Positions 35,018 to 47,775 of a DNA stretch of 64,000 nt are shown here, piece by piece. The stretch is taken from the NCBI GenBank assembly GCA_030704615.1, contig CM060731.1, positions 14,384,001 through 14,448,000 on the forward strand, in the 5' to 3' direction. The notes below the pieces were generated by a model. The model worked only from the letters and a program-made list of their open reading frames with translations. It did no database searches and was not told the DNA's origin. Each line of letters opens with the position of its first letter. Within the stretch, counting starts at the first letter, position 1. The translations under genes and the position numbers were made by a program. This stretch comes from Takakia lepidozioides (Eukaryota; Streptophyta; Takakiopsida; Takakiales; Takakiaceae).

Positions 35018-36535
35018 CTGAACGTTAGACTGCCTTCCTTTCCTGTAGGAACTAGAGAAGCCTGTCAGATGTGTGTTGCTATAAATTAAAGCACACAAAT
35101 CTTTGATTAGAGGGACATCTAACATGGAGGTATCACTTTAGGACTCTGAAGGGAGTTGCAGAGCAGCAGTGTTTTTATTTTTCGCGAAATTTCGCACTTT
35201 TTCGACCTCAAAAATCAAAATCGAATATTCTGTCGTAAATTCCCTATTTTCTCATGGATGAAATCGCCAAAATTCTCAAAACAAAATATAAATCTTGGAT
35301 GAAATCGCCTAATATGGATGATATACATGGATGACAGTACAGAGGAGGATGATTCTGTCCAAATTTCAGTGGATGAGTAAAAAATATGGCTATTTCCTGC
35401 AAAACTCAGTAGCCACTCCTGTTCTTTTCCAAATTTGAAAAAAAGCTGCAGAGCAGGTAAACATCTAGTACCAAACCTGGTGTGCCAGATAGATGTTGAG
35501 CACCCTCCATACTAGTCACATTCAGCAAACTGTTTATCAGGCTTTATCTCTACATGTGTGTCCATTCGCGATATAATGTGTCTTCGTGAAGTTTTGCACT
35601 GTGAATTAGGGTGGTGTGACTGGAGTGGGCTGGCAAATGAGAAGCCCAATGTCATTTCTGGATAGCCTCAATCTCTGCTTTCAGGAAATAATGCAAAGGG
35701 GGAGCTTCAGTAAGGAAACTTGAAACTCGGAAAATCAAAATCCTTGTTGGAGATTGCATTTCAAAAAAGCAAACACAACAGTGATATACTGGGAGTCCTT
35801 GGAATGTGTAAACTTTGAACATTATCTGAACATTATTGAGGGTGGAAAACAAAGGCCTAATCGGGCCAAAAGGCCCCTTAAGGGTTGAATTTGTTTTTCG
35901 ACATCGAAACATATGTACCTTATGGTATCATGAGATGGGTGTGCACTCATGCTCATGGAGTATCTAACCCTCCTACCAAAGACCTTCAGGGCATTCATAA
36001 TGGACTGGAACAAGGTGGTGATCTTGAAGCTTCTGCTGTTTTGTGTGGGAATTGTTGACACCTTGACCCATGTGACGGGTTAACCAACATTTGAACCCTA
36101 CTGTGCTAACTAGCAATCCGTGTCAGACGAGACAGTCAATGTCAACAATAGGAAGCCTGACCTGAATTCATCACCCATATCAACATACTTTCGAACCTTT
36201 CAGCCCAAAGATTTCTAATTATTGGCTTTTGTCTCATTCTGTTCCATTTGATTTGTACTCGATCCATTTTGCATTCCCAGGGTTGGAGCCACACAAAAGG
36301 TTGAAACAAACAGTAGGGGCCATCTGTACATCAAGTGACAAAAACCTGCAGACATTGGGTTCTACAGTTACCGAGAACAATTAGTATGCATTATCAAACT
36401 TTTCATACCGAGAGGCCATCAATGCTGTGTCAAGAGCTACCTCCTTTCCCCACTGTTTTCGAACACAGGTGATCAGGATTACTTCACCAATGTCTAATCA
36501 AAATCCCCGCAGACCACAGACACGTCCTCAAGGAT
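35018..36535 (+). repeat. Segmental duplication, copy 2
   Basis: Matches 26757-27827. It holds the MITE at 35167-35448 and an extra block at about 35630-35820 that copy 1 lacks. It ends about 80 bases before the stop codon of the gene at 36618. Confidence 0.9.
35167..35448. mobile_element. 282-base non-autonomous hAT-type MITE with 8-base target duplication
   Basis: The insertion begins CAGTGTTTTT and ends AAAAAGCTG, so the termini are roughly complementary. It is flanked on both sides by CAGAGCAG (35159-35166 and 35449-35456). Segmental duplication copy 1 has a single uninterrupted CAGAGCAG at 26899-26906, which is the empty site. The interior is A/T-rich with 'gcgaaatttcgc'. Confidence 0.9.
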
Positions 36536-36617
36536 ATAAGAAAGGCCAAGTTCCATGCCTCTGCATCCAAAGCCATGGTATATGCATACAACGGAGTTAC
36601 TTTCAAAGGAGAGCTCC

Positions 36618-39600
36618 TCAATCGTAGCTTGCATTCAAAAACTTGAGGAGCTCGGAGCGGTTGCTTTCTGCCAGTTTGTCCTCCTTGGTCTTCTCCACCT
36701 TCATCTGAATCTGCCCCCCAACACTTGACGCACTAACTGGTTCAGGACATTGCTTCAAGACAAACCATTTCAGTAGTTCTGAAGGGAAACCTTGTACCAC
36801 CCCCATTAGCATGACTGGCCCTGACTCCAGAATTATCTCATTGGTAATATTTATCAGCAGTAAGTCTTTGGATAGAAATCTTGCAACTGGACTTCCCAAG
36901 CCAATGCCTGACAGCTGAACCAACTAGTTAACCCCACTATACCATAGTGAAGGAGTCTGCAATTATAGATCCACCGCTGGTTCAGCTAACCAGCCACTCT
37001 ACTTGTCCTTCACTTCATCAAGTATAATGCCCAGAGAAGGCTGAATCGAGAAGGACAATCACGGATAAATGGCTATCACCAGGGTTCTTTAGGCAAGATT
37101 CCAATCAAAATCGACACCACTTGACATTTACTTAGGATCTGTGTAATGCACTGAGACCAAAGTAACAGGCACACCAAGTTCAGAGCTGCAATATGCAGTC
37201 ATGGATACAGAATCTTCTGCACATGGCTATTGTAAGGAATGTTCAGCTAAAATAAACTGCTGTCTGGTGATCAGACTAATGAACATGAGGTGAATAGTGT
37301 TACAACTGTGTTGGATAAAATTACACATTTTTGGCCTCATTTGTATACTCCTGTTCAGTCCTAATCCTTCAGTCAGAATGTACTTGGCAGAGTTGATACT
37401 AGCAGGTACCGGAGTGTAATCCAGTGAACATTTTCATGGATCCCGTACATAGCAACCGCATTCCTCCAGATGAAGCAAAACTGACATTGACATCATGCTT
37501 TTGAGCCTCTTTAACACATTTAGCTCAGAAGCAAGTTCTTGATAACTGTCATTTCAATTTTCAAACTTCAGGTTCTTTTCCTTTGAAGCTAATTAGGGGC
37601 ACTCTCTGGTTATGTTCAAACACGACCTTAGTTTACACCCCAGCAGAGCATCTTTTAGCATGCCAAGCATCATTACATAAGCCTCTTACATGTAATGCAG
37701 ATCATAAGGTGAGCTTTGGACCAATTTAATATGGGAGAACCAACAACCCGCAAATAAGGAGAGCACAGAGTTAGGCACATGCATACCTTTTTGCCAGATA
37801 CAACACTGCGCCGGATGCCATCATCCTTATCTCTGCCAAGGAACTGGCACAAACGAAGTAAAAAAACTGGGCATCATTTCAGAGCCTAGTCATTACCTCA
37901 ACTGCCAAGAATGCTGGGTCTGCACCTTTACATTGCTTCCCACTCACAGGTATCACAGCAAGTAAATGTCTCCTTAATGACTTGGAGGGCATTAACATTG
38001 CATGTTCCCACAGTATGCAATCTCTCACCTGAACTTACATCCACTTGCATATTGAAGTAGAATATACTAACTTCCAACATTGGTTGACATGAACAAGCAA
38101 ATCTGTCAGCAAAAATAGTCGGAAGCATAGATCTCTGCAGATTTGGAAGGGCTGTTTGCAAAGTGCTCACCTTTGACAGCTGCACAGGACCAGAGCTGTC
38201 TTTGCTAGACTTCTACATGAAGCTCCAATGAGGTAGACGCAAGCCCCCATAAATCACATTGAATCAAACCACACAGGCCAGCAACAACGAGCCAGCCAGG
38301 GCAGGGAGAAACAAAGGGAGTAACCAAGTCACAGACCGCAGCTCCAATTTCAGAAGGGCCCAATCCACATACAGGCAACAAATGTGTATCAGTATCACCC
38401 TAAACTTTTCAAACACCACTGCTGGAACATGCTGTACCAGTAGATGTATTGAGTGGAGGTTTACATTTGAAACATGACAAATTGAAGAAAGAACATGAAT
38501 ATAGAGAGCATGCTCTATTAAAAGAAGAAACAAAGACCTACAGAGAAAAATGAACCACATCAAACAAAAGAAGGAAGAAAACTGAGGCCTTGAATGCTGT
38601 TACTGCACTGAATCTAGTTGTAAGCTGATGGATACAACCGATAGTTATTTTGAACAACAGGAAATGCTTATGCAAATGAAGTGGGCAGAGAAGAGGCTTA
38701 CCTCTTTCCTCTGGTGCTTCTTCTCTTTATGCTTGTGACTTTTCTCTTTATGCTTCTCCTTCACCTGTGAGAAGCAACAAAATCTCTGTTCGATAGACAT
38801 TGTGCAGATGGTATGATGAATGCCTCCTGCCTCATATTTCTTGTATCATACCACTATTAGTTTGGACAGTAAGTTTACAGAGTTATGTGCTAGTGTTGCA
38901 AAGCCTAAATGATAAGATACTAAGAAAAACACCATCAACCTTCTTGTGGGATTTGTCTCGTCGTTGGTGCTTCTTTGAACGCTCTATGCTGTCTCCATCA
39001 CTGTCACTTGTGCTCTCTTCCCTGCATCATTCAGAATGACTTCCATCAGTAACCCAGACACTGCTTTGAAGTAATCACGTCACCCTCCCCCACTGGACCC
39101 TCCCCCACTGGAATTCCAATCATTTGGTTGTCTTCAATATCAACACTATCCTACAGAAGATCAATATCCAAACCTCACTTTGAACTGCCCGGCCACTGAC
39201 GCTCACCCAGGGATTAAAAAGGTTGACAGTAGAATAAGTGAAGCTCATAGATACTCAAACTTGTACTATGTAACCCCTATCATGCTTGAAACAAGCGGCC
39301 AGATTCTGACCATTTTGCAGGAAACCTTCCGAGTCAGTTCCAAATAATGCAAGCAATATTGATTGACCATAGTTAACTCTGGGAATGTCTGCTGTACCTG
39401 CTAATGCCCTGGCAACCATAATATGGCCATACCAAGATCATACCATTTCATCAAATTTGCCCTTCAAGTGAGACCCCACACTACTACAGTGAGCCCCTCG
39501 CAAAGGCAGTGCCTGTGTTCCCAAACTGGGCACAAGGTCTATGGTTACAAGGCTACGGTAAGCTAAGTCTTATGAGCACATTCTCTCTCTCTGTCTCTCC

Positions 39601-40591
39601 TCTCTCATGTGGAGACCGAATAACCTGCTCAGCATGTACCTTATATTGATAAGAAAGAGAGAAAGGGAGTGAGAGAGGGAGAGAGAATGTACTCATGAGA
39701 CTCTTTTGCCGTAGCCTTCAGTTCGGGCGGAAATATAGGGAACAGGTGCTACCTTAGTGAGGGACTCACTCCGGCAGTGTGGTTTACTACAGGCAATGTA
39801 ATTAAAACATCAGATTTTAGTGATCCTACATCTGTCAGGTGAGTATGGAAGTTAAGCTTCTTGTGGAGAAGAAATTCCACAGTGATGATAGTATTCATGA
39901 CAAAGTGTGGTTCAAAACTAATACTTCTGTAGTTTGGAAATTAACTTGGAAAACAGAACCTATAAATTTCACCAGAAGTTAAATTCCTTTGTCGAAGCAG
40001 ATATTTATAGACCGGGACACGGAGTACCCCTATAAAAGAAGCTATTTCCTGAAGTACAGAAGACTGACAACTCCAGTGTGCTCAAGCAAAAAGCAAGCAT
40101 AAGTCGATGCATACTGTGCAGAAGAATGATTGCCTAACTTGACTGCTAAAGACTTCCACCCGTCAGCATTCCTCACGCCTAAGTAGCATGGCAACCAAAT
40201 GTTTGCACAATTCTCTAAGGATTCAGCAGAAAAGCGTGCAAACACGTCTAAACGATCGCGTCGTCTGAAACCTTAGAAGTCAACTGAAATCAATCGAACA
40301 TCAGACATACTGAAGCTTCGGTCTCAGTCAGAGTAACAAATCCTACCTCTTCTTCCGCTTACTAGATCGGCGCCGTTCACGCCTCTCTCGGCTGCTGGAT
40401 CTCTCTTCATCGCCAGTGCTGTTCGCATCGCTCTCGGACAACGAATCGCCACTACCTGAACCGCTCCCACTCCTATCGCTCGGCAATGGATTCCTTTCGT
40501 GCCTGTGCCTCTGCTTCTTTCCCTTGGAACGGCGATGGTGGTGCTCGGGCTCCGCCTCGTGCGATGGTGTCGGAGACGATGAGGCCGCCAT
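36618..40591 (-). CDS. Small Lys/Arg/Ser-rich probable nuclear protein
   Basis: Five minus-strand exons, 40591-40347, 39021-38940, 38764-38702, 37843-37787 and 36710-36618 (TGA), join in exact phase to give 179 residues. The N-terminal half is Ser/Arg/His/Lys-rich (ERRERRRSSKRKKR) with acidic-Ser stretches (SGSGSGSGDSLSESD), and the middle is Lys/His-rich (KEKSHKHKEKKHQRK). This resembles RS-domain or FAM133-like proteins that sit in nuclear speckles. The C-terminus is the conserved part: FLGRDKDDGIRRSVVSGKK, then KTKEDKLAESNRSELLKFLNASYD-like sequence found at the end of uncharacterised plant proteins. Function is not known to me. RNA-processing association is inferred from composition only. 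An additional small exon in the long introns cannot be excluded. Confidence 0.75.
39685..39765 (-). repeat. Short diverged copy of the LINE-tail repeat
   Basis: 'gaatgtactcatgagac' followed by 'gccgtagcc' parallels the start of the copies at 1818 and 51128. It lies in the first intron of the Lys/Arg/Ser-rich protein gene. Confidence 0.5.
40000..40255 (+). repeat. Second segmental duplication, copy 2
   Basis: Partner of 32698-32978, located in intron 1 of the Lys/Arg/Ser-rich protein gene. The two pairs of duplicates (26.8/35.0 kb and 32.7/40.0 kb) keep the same order and orientation, suggesting one larger ancient tandem duplication. Confidence 0.85.
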
Positions 40592-40669
40592 CGCCAGCCC
40601 TGCGTTGTGAGCAGCAGAGCAAGAAGAACATGACGACGGGCTCAAAGGAAGCAGAGAACAAACTTTCCG

Positions 40670-40770
40670 TTAACAAACATCTCGTTACCGTAAAGCTCCA
40701 ACAGCAGAAACGTTTCTTTTCCCTTTAACAAACATCTCGTTAACGTAAAGCTCCAACATCAGAAACGTTT
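40670..40770. repeat. Two tandem copies of a 46-base segment upstream of a start codon
   Basis: 'ttaacaaacatctcgtta' and the following ~28 bases occur at 40670-40715 and again at 40725-40770 with two mismatches, a 55-base period. It lies 80-180 bases upstream of the ATG of the minus-strand gene, so it sits in its 5' UTR or promoter. Confidence 0.9.
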
Positions 40771-43125
40771 GGGAGCTTCCCGTTTGTAAATGCGCCGAGA
40801 GCTTTGCCTGAACGGCCCCTCATACTGACCTTCTTCCAGGTGGAGAGTGAAAGAACCAGCCATGGATGTGCGGGGATTCACTTGACAAGATAAAGTGATC
40901 GAGGAATCTTGTGGTGATAGTGAAGAAATTGGTCCTATTTGAGTCTGACTTCGACGTCATTGCACTATGAAACCTGTAAGTCACTATGTGCCATGGTCTT
41001 GGTGATTCCTTGGCTGCTCAATTGTGTTATGTTGAGAGTTGGTGTACTGGTGAAGTGGAAATATTTCTGTTTGATAGTTTATCTCTTGCTGTAAGCTGGC
41101 CCGGCTAATGTTCAAATCCAATAGACATAAACTCGAGAATAGCATTACACAAATTGCACTATGAAGAAAATGCTTTGGCAGTCCTAGTCTAACGTTATAA
41201 AGCTTCTTTCTTCTTTTGACATAATCAAGATAGTTAACCAACACTTTTGTGAGGGAGGAAAGATTTTCGTAAGGTGAATAATCACAGTGAGATCACTTAT
41301 GTTCAGTTCGGGAGGTACAAATGTGACTGTATAGTACGATAATGACTATAAAACGCTAATCTACAGTACACTCTGGTAATTTTAGACTCGAATTCACAGT
41401 ATGATGAATCCACCAGTTCAACACAGTCTCCGTAACCAGTAGCTGGACCTAAATCAACGTCAATTATTGAGCACAAGTGTAGTAGGACATCACGCTGCCA
41501 GGGGCCGTTGCACAATTGTCGGAGTTAACTTGACTCAGGTTCGCGTAGTTAGCTATGGAGGCATTTCTGTTGATTGCTGATTGTGAGTCCAAGACTTTAT
41601 TATGGAAAAAGGCAGTATAAGACTCTAGATCACAACAAGATGAACATATTATTATGGAGTGCAGGAAAATGAACTGGTAAAATGTGATAAATGTGTGCAC
41701 AATCTTTCAGCCCTTAATTTTGGACATTGATGTGGTTAGACCTTCCTTATATTTCCATGATTCATCCATTTTGTCCAGATTTTGGGAAGGGAAGCCATGT
41801 GAGATGCTGGGGCAGTTCATGGTTAGCCACAGGTACTGGCTGGAGTAAGTTTGTTCATATTATTGGATAGCCCAAAATGTGCTTTTCGGGGTGTCTTTTG
41901 AAAATCCTGGACCAAGTTTCATAATCTTTCAATGCAGAACAACAGTCAAGCTCTCATTAATTTCTGCCATAGCTATGGCAGTGTACTGGTGTTATGCAAT
42001 ATGTTTGTGGTTCCCCAGCTTATGCTACCAGCTGAAGAAGATAGTAGTGTGTCCAAATGCCCTAAAGCTGTAACTACATCAGTCTAGTCTTTGGTATACT
42101 GAGAACTAATACACGCCTGATTTGAGTCTCCACCTAACAATTTAAACCGCTAAGATTGCAGCATGTCATTTAGGCTGTCACAAGTGTGACATTTTATCTG
42201 TCTAGTGAAACTGAAATACAAACCACTGACAAAGAATCTCTTGGATGGGAGTTCTGGTGAGAACAGTTATTTGCATTGCAGTTTGTGAACACCTTTGCTA
42301 GCTTCTGGTGCTCTCCCGTGCCAACCTCGTATGCCCATTCCTCAACCACAAAAAGAAATTCCAGGTCTGGTATCAAGGGTCGGCTATGCTTTGGCCACGA
42401 ATACCCCTGTGCATTCAGAACAGGGAGATTGATTGGTGCGAGAAAATGCAGTTTGACCAACTTCTGTCCTTGGGCGCAGACTAGGTATGTCTTTCAGGTC
42501 TTGGTTGGATTTACGTGCGTGACTTATTCAGTAGGCTGCAACTCAGTAGACTTTATGCGGTATATGGATAAGTAAAGGGTGGAGGATTCAGGAAGACCTG
42601 AAGAAGCGCTGCAGTATTTCTAGAACCATGTGGATATTGTCGAGTCACAACCATGATTGGTCCACCCTTCCAGATTGCACAAAACTTAAGTGTACAAGCC
42701 TGTTCCATGGTTAATGTGCCTAAAAGAGCATCTCAGGGTTATTCAATTGGTGTGCTGTTAACACCCATGACAGATCCAGGAAATCCATATGTCATTGGTG
42801 TATACTCATCCCCCACACTTGGGGACCACCTTGGAGCCAAATCAATGTCTGAACTTACATGTGCCCAACAATTATTATCCATAACTGTCATGGTTTTCAT
42901 TGATGGTGGATCAGATTGCCAGCAGGTTACAGACATTGCATCAACATTTACTATTTCGTTCCCTTCTCTATTGGTTTATGGTATTTTTCAGGTAACTCGG
43001 ACAAAGAAGCAAGAAGAGAACTTTTGTGTATGCTCGTAGAGGGTCATTCTAGAGTTGGTTTCACCTGCTGGTTAGAACACCAATGTTCAAGAAAGGTTAT
43101 AGTTGCTGTGGCATGAGGGGTGCAG
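40771..43125. other. Stretch between divergent genes; upstream exons of the kinase gene expected here
   Basis: The kinase gene model begins mid-frame at 43126, so its start codon and any transit peptide must be encoded further upstream, probably here. Open frames at 41879-42073 and 42653-43039 (plus) and at 42194-42460 (minus, with EFLFVVEEWAYEVGTGEH) were examined. None could be joined with confidence. Confidence 0.3.
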
Positions 43126-46100
43126 TGATGAGGTCGTCGAGGAACCTGTGTGGCTTGAGAGGTCGCCATTGGGTGTGTTCCACAACAAGGGCGATATAAT
43201 AGCTGATAAGTACTCTATAGTCAATATGCTGGGACAAGGCGGCGTGGGTACCACCTATGAGGCTGAGACAGAGAAAGGAGAGATGGTAGCTTTGAAAGCC
43301 ATGTCACTGCGAAATATGAAAGGCTGGAAGGTGTGATTTGCAGTCCCTGGGCTAGTCCTCTTGCTGAGTATGCTACTAGGCACTGACAATGCATTTCAAT
43401 GTTCAAAGCAGATATGTGTAATATAGGCTGTCAAATGTTTTTCATGCATGAGATTCAATGAACATTCCAGGCGTTTTTTTCACTTGAGGACAAGATGCAT
43501 CATTACTGTTTGTGGCAGGATCTGGATTTATTTGAGAGAGAGGCAAGAGTTCTCAAGTCCTTGAGACATGCTGGCATTCCGGAGTACATTGATTATTTCC
43601 AGGTTGTCCCAACTAAAAACTCTGGGTGGGGATAGAATGTGCTTTTACTAAGTGACCGGTTCACTTCTTTGTTTCTTCCTTATCTGGGATTACTTTTTCT
43701 CGGGAAGGGGGGAGAGGAAGAAAAAAGAAAAGAAATTTATTGTCTATGGGATGTTCTAAAGGCTCAAGAGACATGAGAGAGAAAGTGGCACTCATGTTTT
43801 GATTTGTCGTTTTGATTCACAAGACACCGGTGTCTGCTCTGGTTGCATCTGTCATAGGTTGACAGTGACTCGGACCGTGCTTTTTACATCGCACAAAAAG
43901 TTGCCAAGGGCCGGTCATTGGCATCCCTGATTGAAAGTGGGTGGCGCGTGTCTGAAGAGGAAGTAAAGCGCATTGCCATTGAGGTACTCACCCATAGCCA
44001 TTAGTTGCTAGAGGTGTCCTCTTGAATGGTGAATTGGCCTTTCGACTAACAGGTTTGAGGCTCCCAAGTAATATGTAAATTACAAATATTGTTGTGAGAA
44101 GCTCAATTTCACTATGTGAGTCAGCTTCCCTGTCTGTAGTATGGTTTGAAGATTTCTGCTCCAATCTCAACTGGGTATTGTTATGCAAGGCAGGTTCTGG
44201 AGGTGTTGTGTTACCTTGGAAGTTTGCGACCCCCTGTTATTCACAGAGACATTAAGGTATTTAGTATCAATGGTCACGCTATAAGATCGATCTCCTCTGT
44301 CGCCTTTTCAAGAAGAGGAATGATTTAAGTTACTATATCTAGGAATCTTAGTGCGCCCAGGGGATAGAGATGGGTGGTCATGCACAAATTTGACGATCGA
44401 CTGATTGTGAAGTCCAATTTTTGACAGCCAGAAAACATTATTTTGGACGAAGAATCAGGGATGGTGAAGGTGGTGGATTTTGGGGCAGTACAGGATGCAG
44501 CTTCAGTGACACTGATAGGCAGCACAGTCGTCGGCACGGTGCGGCTTTCTTGCTTTGCTTGAGGTCTCCCTCTATCTCTTCTATTTTCTGTCTGTCATTT
44601 CTCTGTTTGGAACTGTTTGTGTCCCTGGCGGCCATATATGTCTGAAGTCACATATTCCCACTGAGACATCAAGTTCGTCACTGCACTGCCGTACTGAGGT
44701 GCCAAAAATGCCAGAATGGTAGTACCATAGGGTTACTTCTTTGCTTATTTGTGATATTTAGACTAGCTTATTGGAGGCTTTGTGGGTGTGGGGGTGCCAG
44801 TATGGGTACATGGCTCCTGAACAGTTTCAGAATCGAGCAACACTGCAGACTGATCTCTATGGGCTGGGTGGCACCATGCTCTACCTTCTTTCTGGACGTT
44901 CACCCTCCTCTTTTCCTCAGGTACTTGGACACCTGATTTTTTGGTCCCATGTTTCTGGAAAGGCTTATTGTGTAAACTGCTACAAATCCCTTTTGGTGTT
45001 GAAGGTGGAGCTGTGTCAGAAATGTGCAAATGGTCATAGGGGCCACCTTTTTTTGTTGCCCAAGTAAGGTTGACCGTAGAGTATTTAAAGGAGATCCATC
45101 AGGAGGTATGTGCATCCACTCATGCTGCCTGATGTTTTTTCTCAGAGATTCTCATAACCACACCACACTGGAAAGTTTGTGTCGATAAGCTCACTCCAAT
45201 CATTAGTGCAGCTTACTGCAGGCCTGCTGCAGAGCTGAAATACATGGTTGTTTTGCACTTACACAATTTAGATGTTCTAGCCTTCATACTTTTTTCAGTG
45301 TACATATCTGTATCTGTTCTATTCTAATATTGTGATTTTTTATTATAGAGGCGCTTAAAGGTGGAGTTTCAGAATCTTGTGACCATTAGCCCTGGGCTTG
45401 CAGACACCATTGAGCAACTCCTGGAGCCTGCACCTGAAGATCGGTTTCAGGTGGTCTCTGTCCCTTGTTGAAGCGTTGTGATCATTGTTTAAACATCTAA
45501 TAATTTCAATGAGTGTTAATGCAACAATTCAGATCTTTCATTACTCTTTGTTTGGCCTTAACTTCTTCAGAGGGACAGTGCAATTTCACCCCCTCATTGA
45601 ATTTGGCATGTGCTGTTTGTTTGAGGAGTTTTCTGAACATGAACTTTGCAATGTTAAGGAAGTGCAATATGGTTGCTTGCACATGGGACGGAAGCAGCAA
45701 ATTTCAACACATGATGTATTCCCCTGTTCTGATATTTTGGGTTTGCAGTCAGCAGCTGAGGCAATCATTGCTCTCAAGGGGGCCATTGATGTGCCTGCAG
45801 GGAGTCGCCCCAGTGTGGTCCAAGACCGCACCTTAAATTCCAAGCCATCAAGGACGGTTCGAAGGCCTGCAGGGACAAAAGTGGTTAGTAATCAATCTGG
45901 GGATGGTCTGGAGGGATGCAGGTGGAAAAGAGATAGGGTCGGAGGAAGGAAGGAGATATAAACACCCTCGCTGTGCACCTGCAGGGTACAGAGAATAAGT
46001 TCAGTTGTTGTAGTGCAGCTGATGGGCAGCCAGAATGTGAGTGTGCAAATGTCAGGGTCAGGCCAAGTCCAAGGGTTTAACCTCGTCTCCTCTTGGCAGG

Positions 46101-47625
46101 CGCTGAAGAGGATAGATTCCAAGCTGATGATTACTATCCCTCCAGCAGGGCTGACTGCTGAGACTGCTGGGACTGGAACCTTCACTGTGGTTTGTTGCTA
46201 TCCCTCCTGGAGAAGTTGTTCGCTTCCAGAGACACATTTACTTCTCTGCTGGTGACCTTGATAGTGAGGCTTCACAAGAGCGCTTGCGCAGTGCAGGAGC
46301 TTGTGCGCAGAGGCTCTCTGCCCATGTGATCCAATTTCAGAAATGTTTCAAAGCACCAGAAATGATAATTGGGTCTGTCATGACAGTGTGGGCTTTAGTT
46401 ACTACTTGCCTTGTCATGGCACGCTACCCTTCTCTTCATACTGGAGAAAGAAAGAACCTTGTTCTGCAACCATGAGTATGTAAGTTTGTTCTGAGCAACG
46501 GGTTGGTTGCCGCAGGCCTGGAATGCATTCCTAGCCTTTTGGACGGGATCAGCAATAGCAGGAGGAGCCCCTCTGTTGTTCACATTGTTTTCTCTCCCCT
46601 TCTGGTTTGTTGGTTTTGGGTAGGTTGTCTACACCCACAAGTAGTCTTAGCCTAAAGCCAGTCATCTGGATTACGTTAGTGTCACAACAGGAACATAAGG
46701 AACCGAGTGGCAGAGTGCACCAGTATCTTCTACATGGCAAATTTCCTTGCAGAGGACTAGGCTCAGAGGGAGGGAGAGAGAGAGAACCACTCCCTACCAG
46801 CATTGTGCAAATGCTTGCTGGTTGGAGCTGGTACTGTAGCTCTAGGCATACTGTTGGCATTCATCCTTAGCCCTGTAATAATGAAAAGCAAGAGTCTGAG
46901 GTGCTATGCTTTATTTATTGTGCTGGTTGCACATGCCTTGTGTAGAGGTATGGTATAGTTGTATAGTCATTCATATGTTGCTCTCAATGTCTTGTGTTCT
47001 TTGCAGGCTTGCTAAGAGCACCCTGTCCAGTCTTACAGTGACAGTGCACTTAGAGATTGAGGGGCCCCTCTTTTCCATTGAGTGGAGGGTTGGCAGCTTC
47101 TGGAACCATCGAGTTGTGGGAAAGGTTCAAGACATCAGCTCTGTTGGTGTCGTTGTAGAAGGGGTGCGTTTTACGCTGGCACTTATGAGCAATGCATGTT
47201 TCTATCCTATTGCAACTTTTGGGGGTAGTAGTGCTTACTTTGGCATGCATATGCCAAATGTGCTTCTGTAGGAAGCTGTGTAAGATATATTGTTTCCCAT
47301 TGTTCTTCTAAACTGCGAGTGAATGTACAGCCACACAATCTCCTTATGCTACATTGGATATCATCATGTACAAATTACACTCCCTCACTCTGGATTGTGC
47401 GCTCAGGAGCAAAATCGGCGGTCGATCACAGCGGTCAAGCTGGTGGAGGGTGTACAGACGCACAAGTTTGGGGCAGGCCTCGAACCGGTTGAAAAAGACT
47501 GGCTTGCACAAGAAATCAGCTCTTTTTTGCAGCTTCCCCAGCCATTGCCAGGCCCACGCATTTTGAATTCATTGGATTCACGTTCTCAGAGATCAGAACT
47601 CTGGGATGACTGGAATGGAGACTAG
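43126..47625 (+). CDS. Cyanobacterial-type Ser/Thr protein kinase with C-terminal membrane segment
   Basis: Twelve exons join in phase: 43126-43330, 43519-43602, 43858-43983, 44194-44256, 44428-44538, 44801-44920, 45349-45450, 45749-45883, 46100-46189, 46516-46619, 47007-47163 and 47407-47625 (TAG), giving about 505 residues. The N-terminal exon(s) are missing. All kinase landmarks are present: Gly loop LGQGGVGTTYEAE, VALKAMSL lysine, helix C glutamate (FEREARVLKSL), HRDIKPEN, VVDFGAVQD, YGYMAPEQF and DLYGLGG. After the kinase domain comes a Pro/Arg-rich linker, then AFLAFWTGSAIAGGAPLLFTL, a membrane helix, then a conserved tail (AVKLVEGVQTHKFGAGL). This layout is typical of cyanobacterial and plastid-lineage kinases, suggesting a plastid membrane location. 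That location is inferred. The start lies upstream and was not found. Confidence 0.9.
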
Positions 47626-47775
47626 AGGTCAATCCAACAAGTACTCTCCAGTTGCAATGGTGTAGTGGTAACTTGGAATGCAGACTGATGTGTCATATAC
47701 AGTTCTTTTTGTAATTTTAGTTGGAAACGGCCACTTCAGTTTACTGTCCCTCTGATTAGTCGCTCCACATTTTCT

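Noticed and set aside
42194-42460. Minus-strand frame with protein-like sequence (EFLFVVEEWAYEVGTGEH)
   Set aside because: Reads plausibly, but no family, acceptor/donor pair or partner exon could be supported, so it was not called as a gene.
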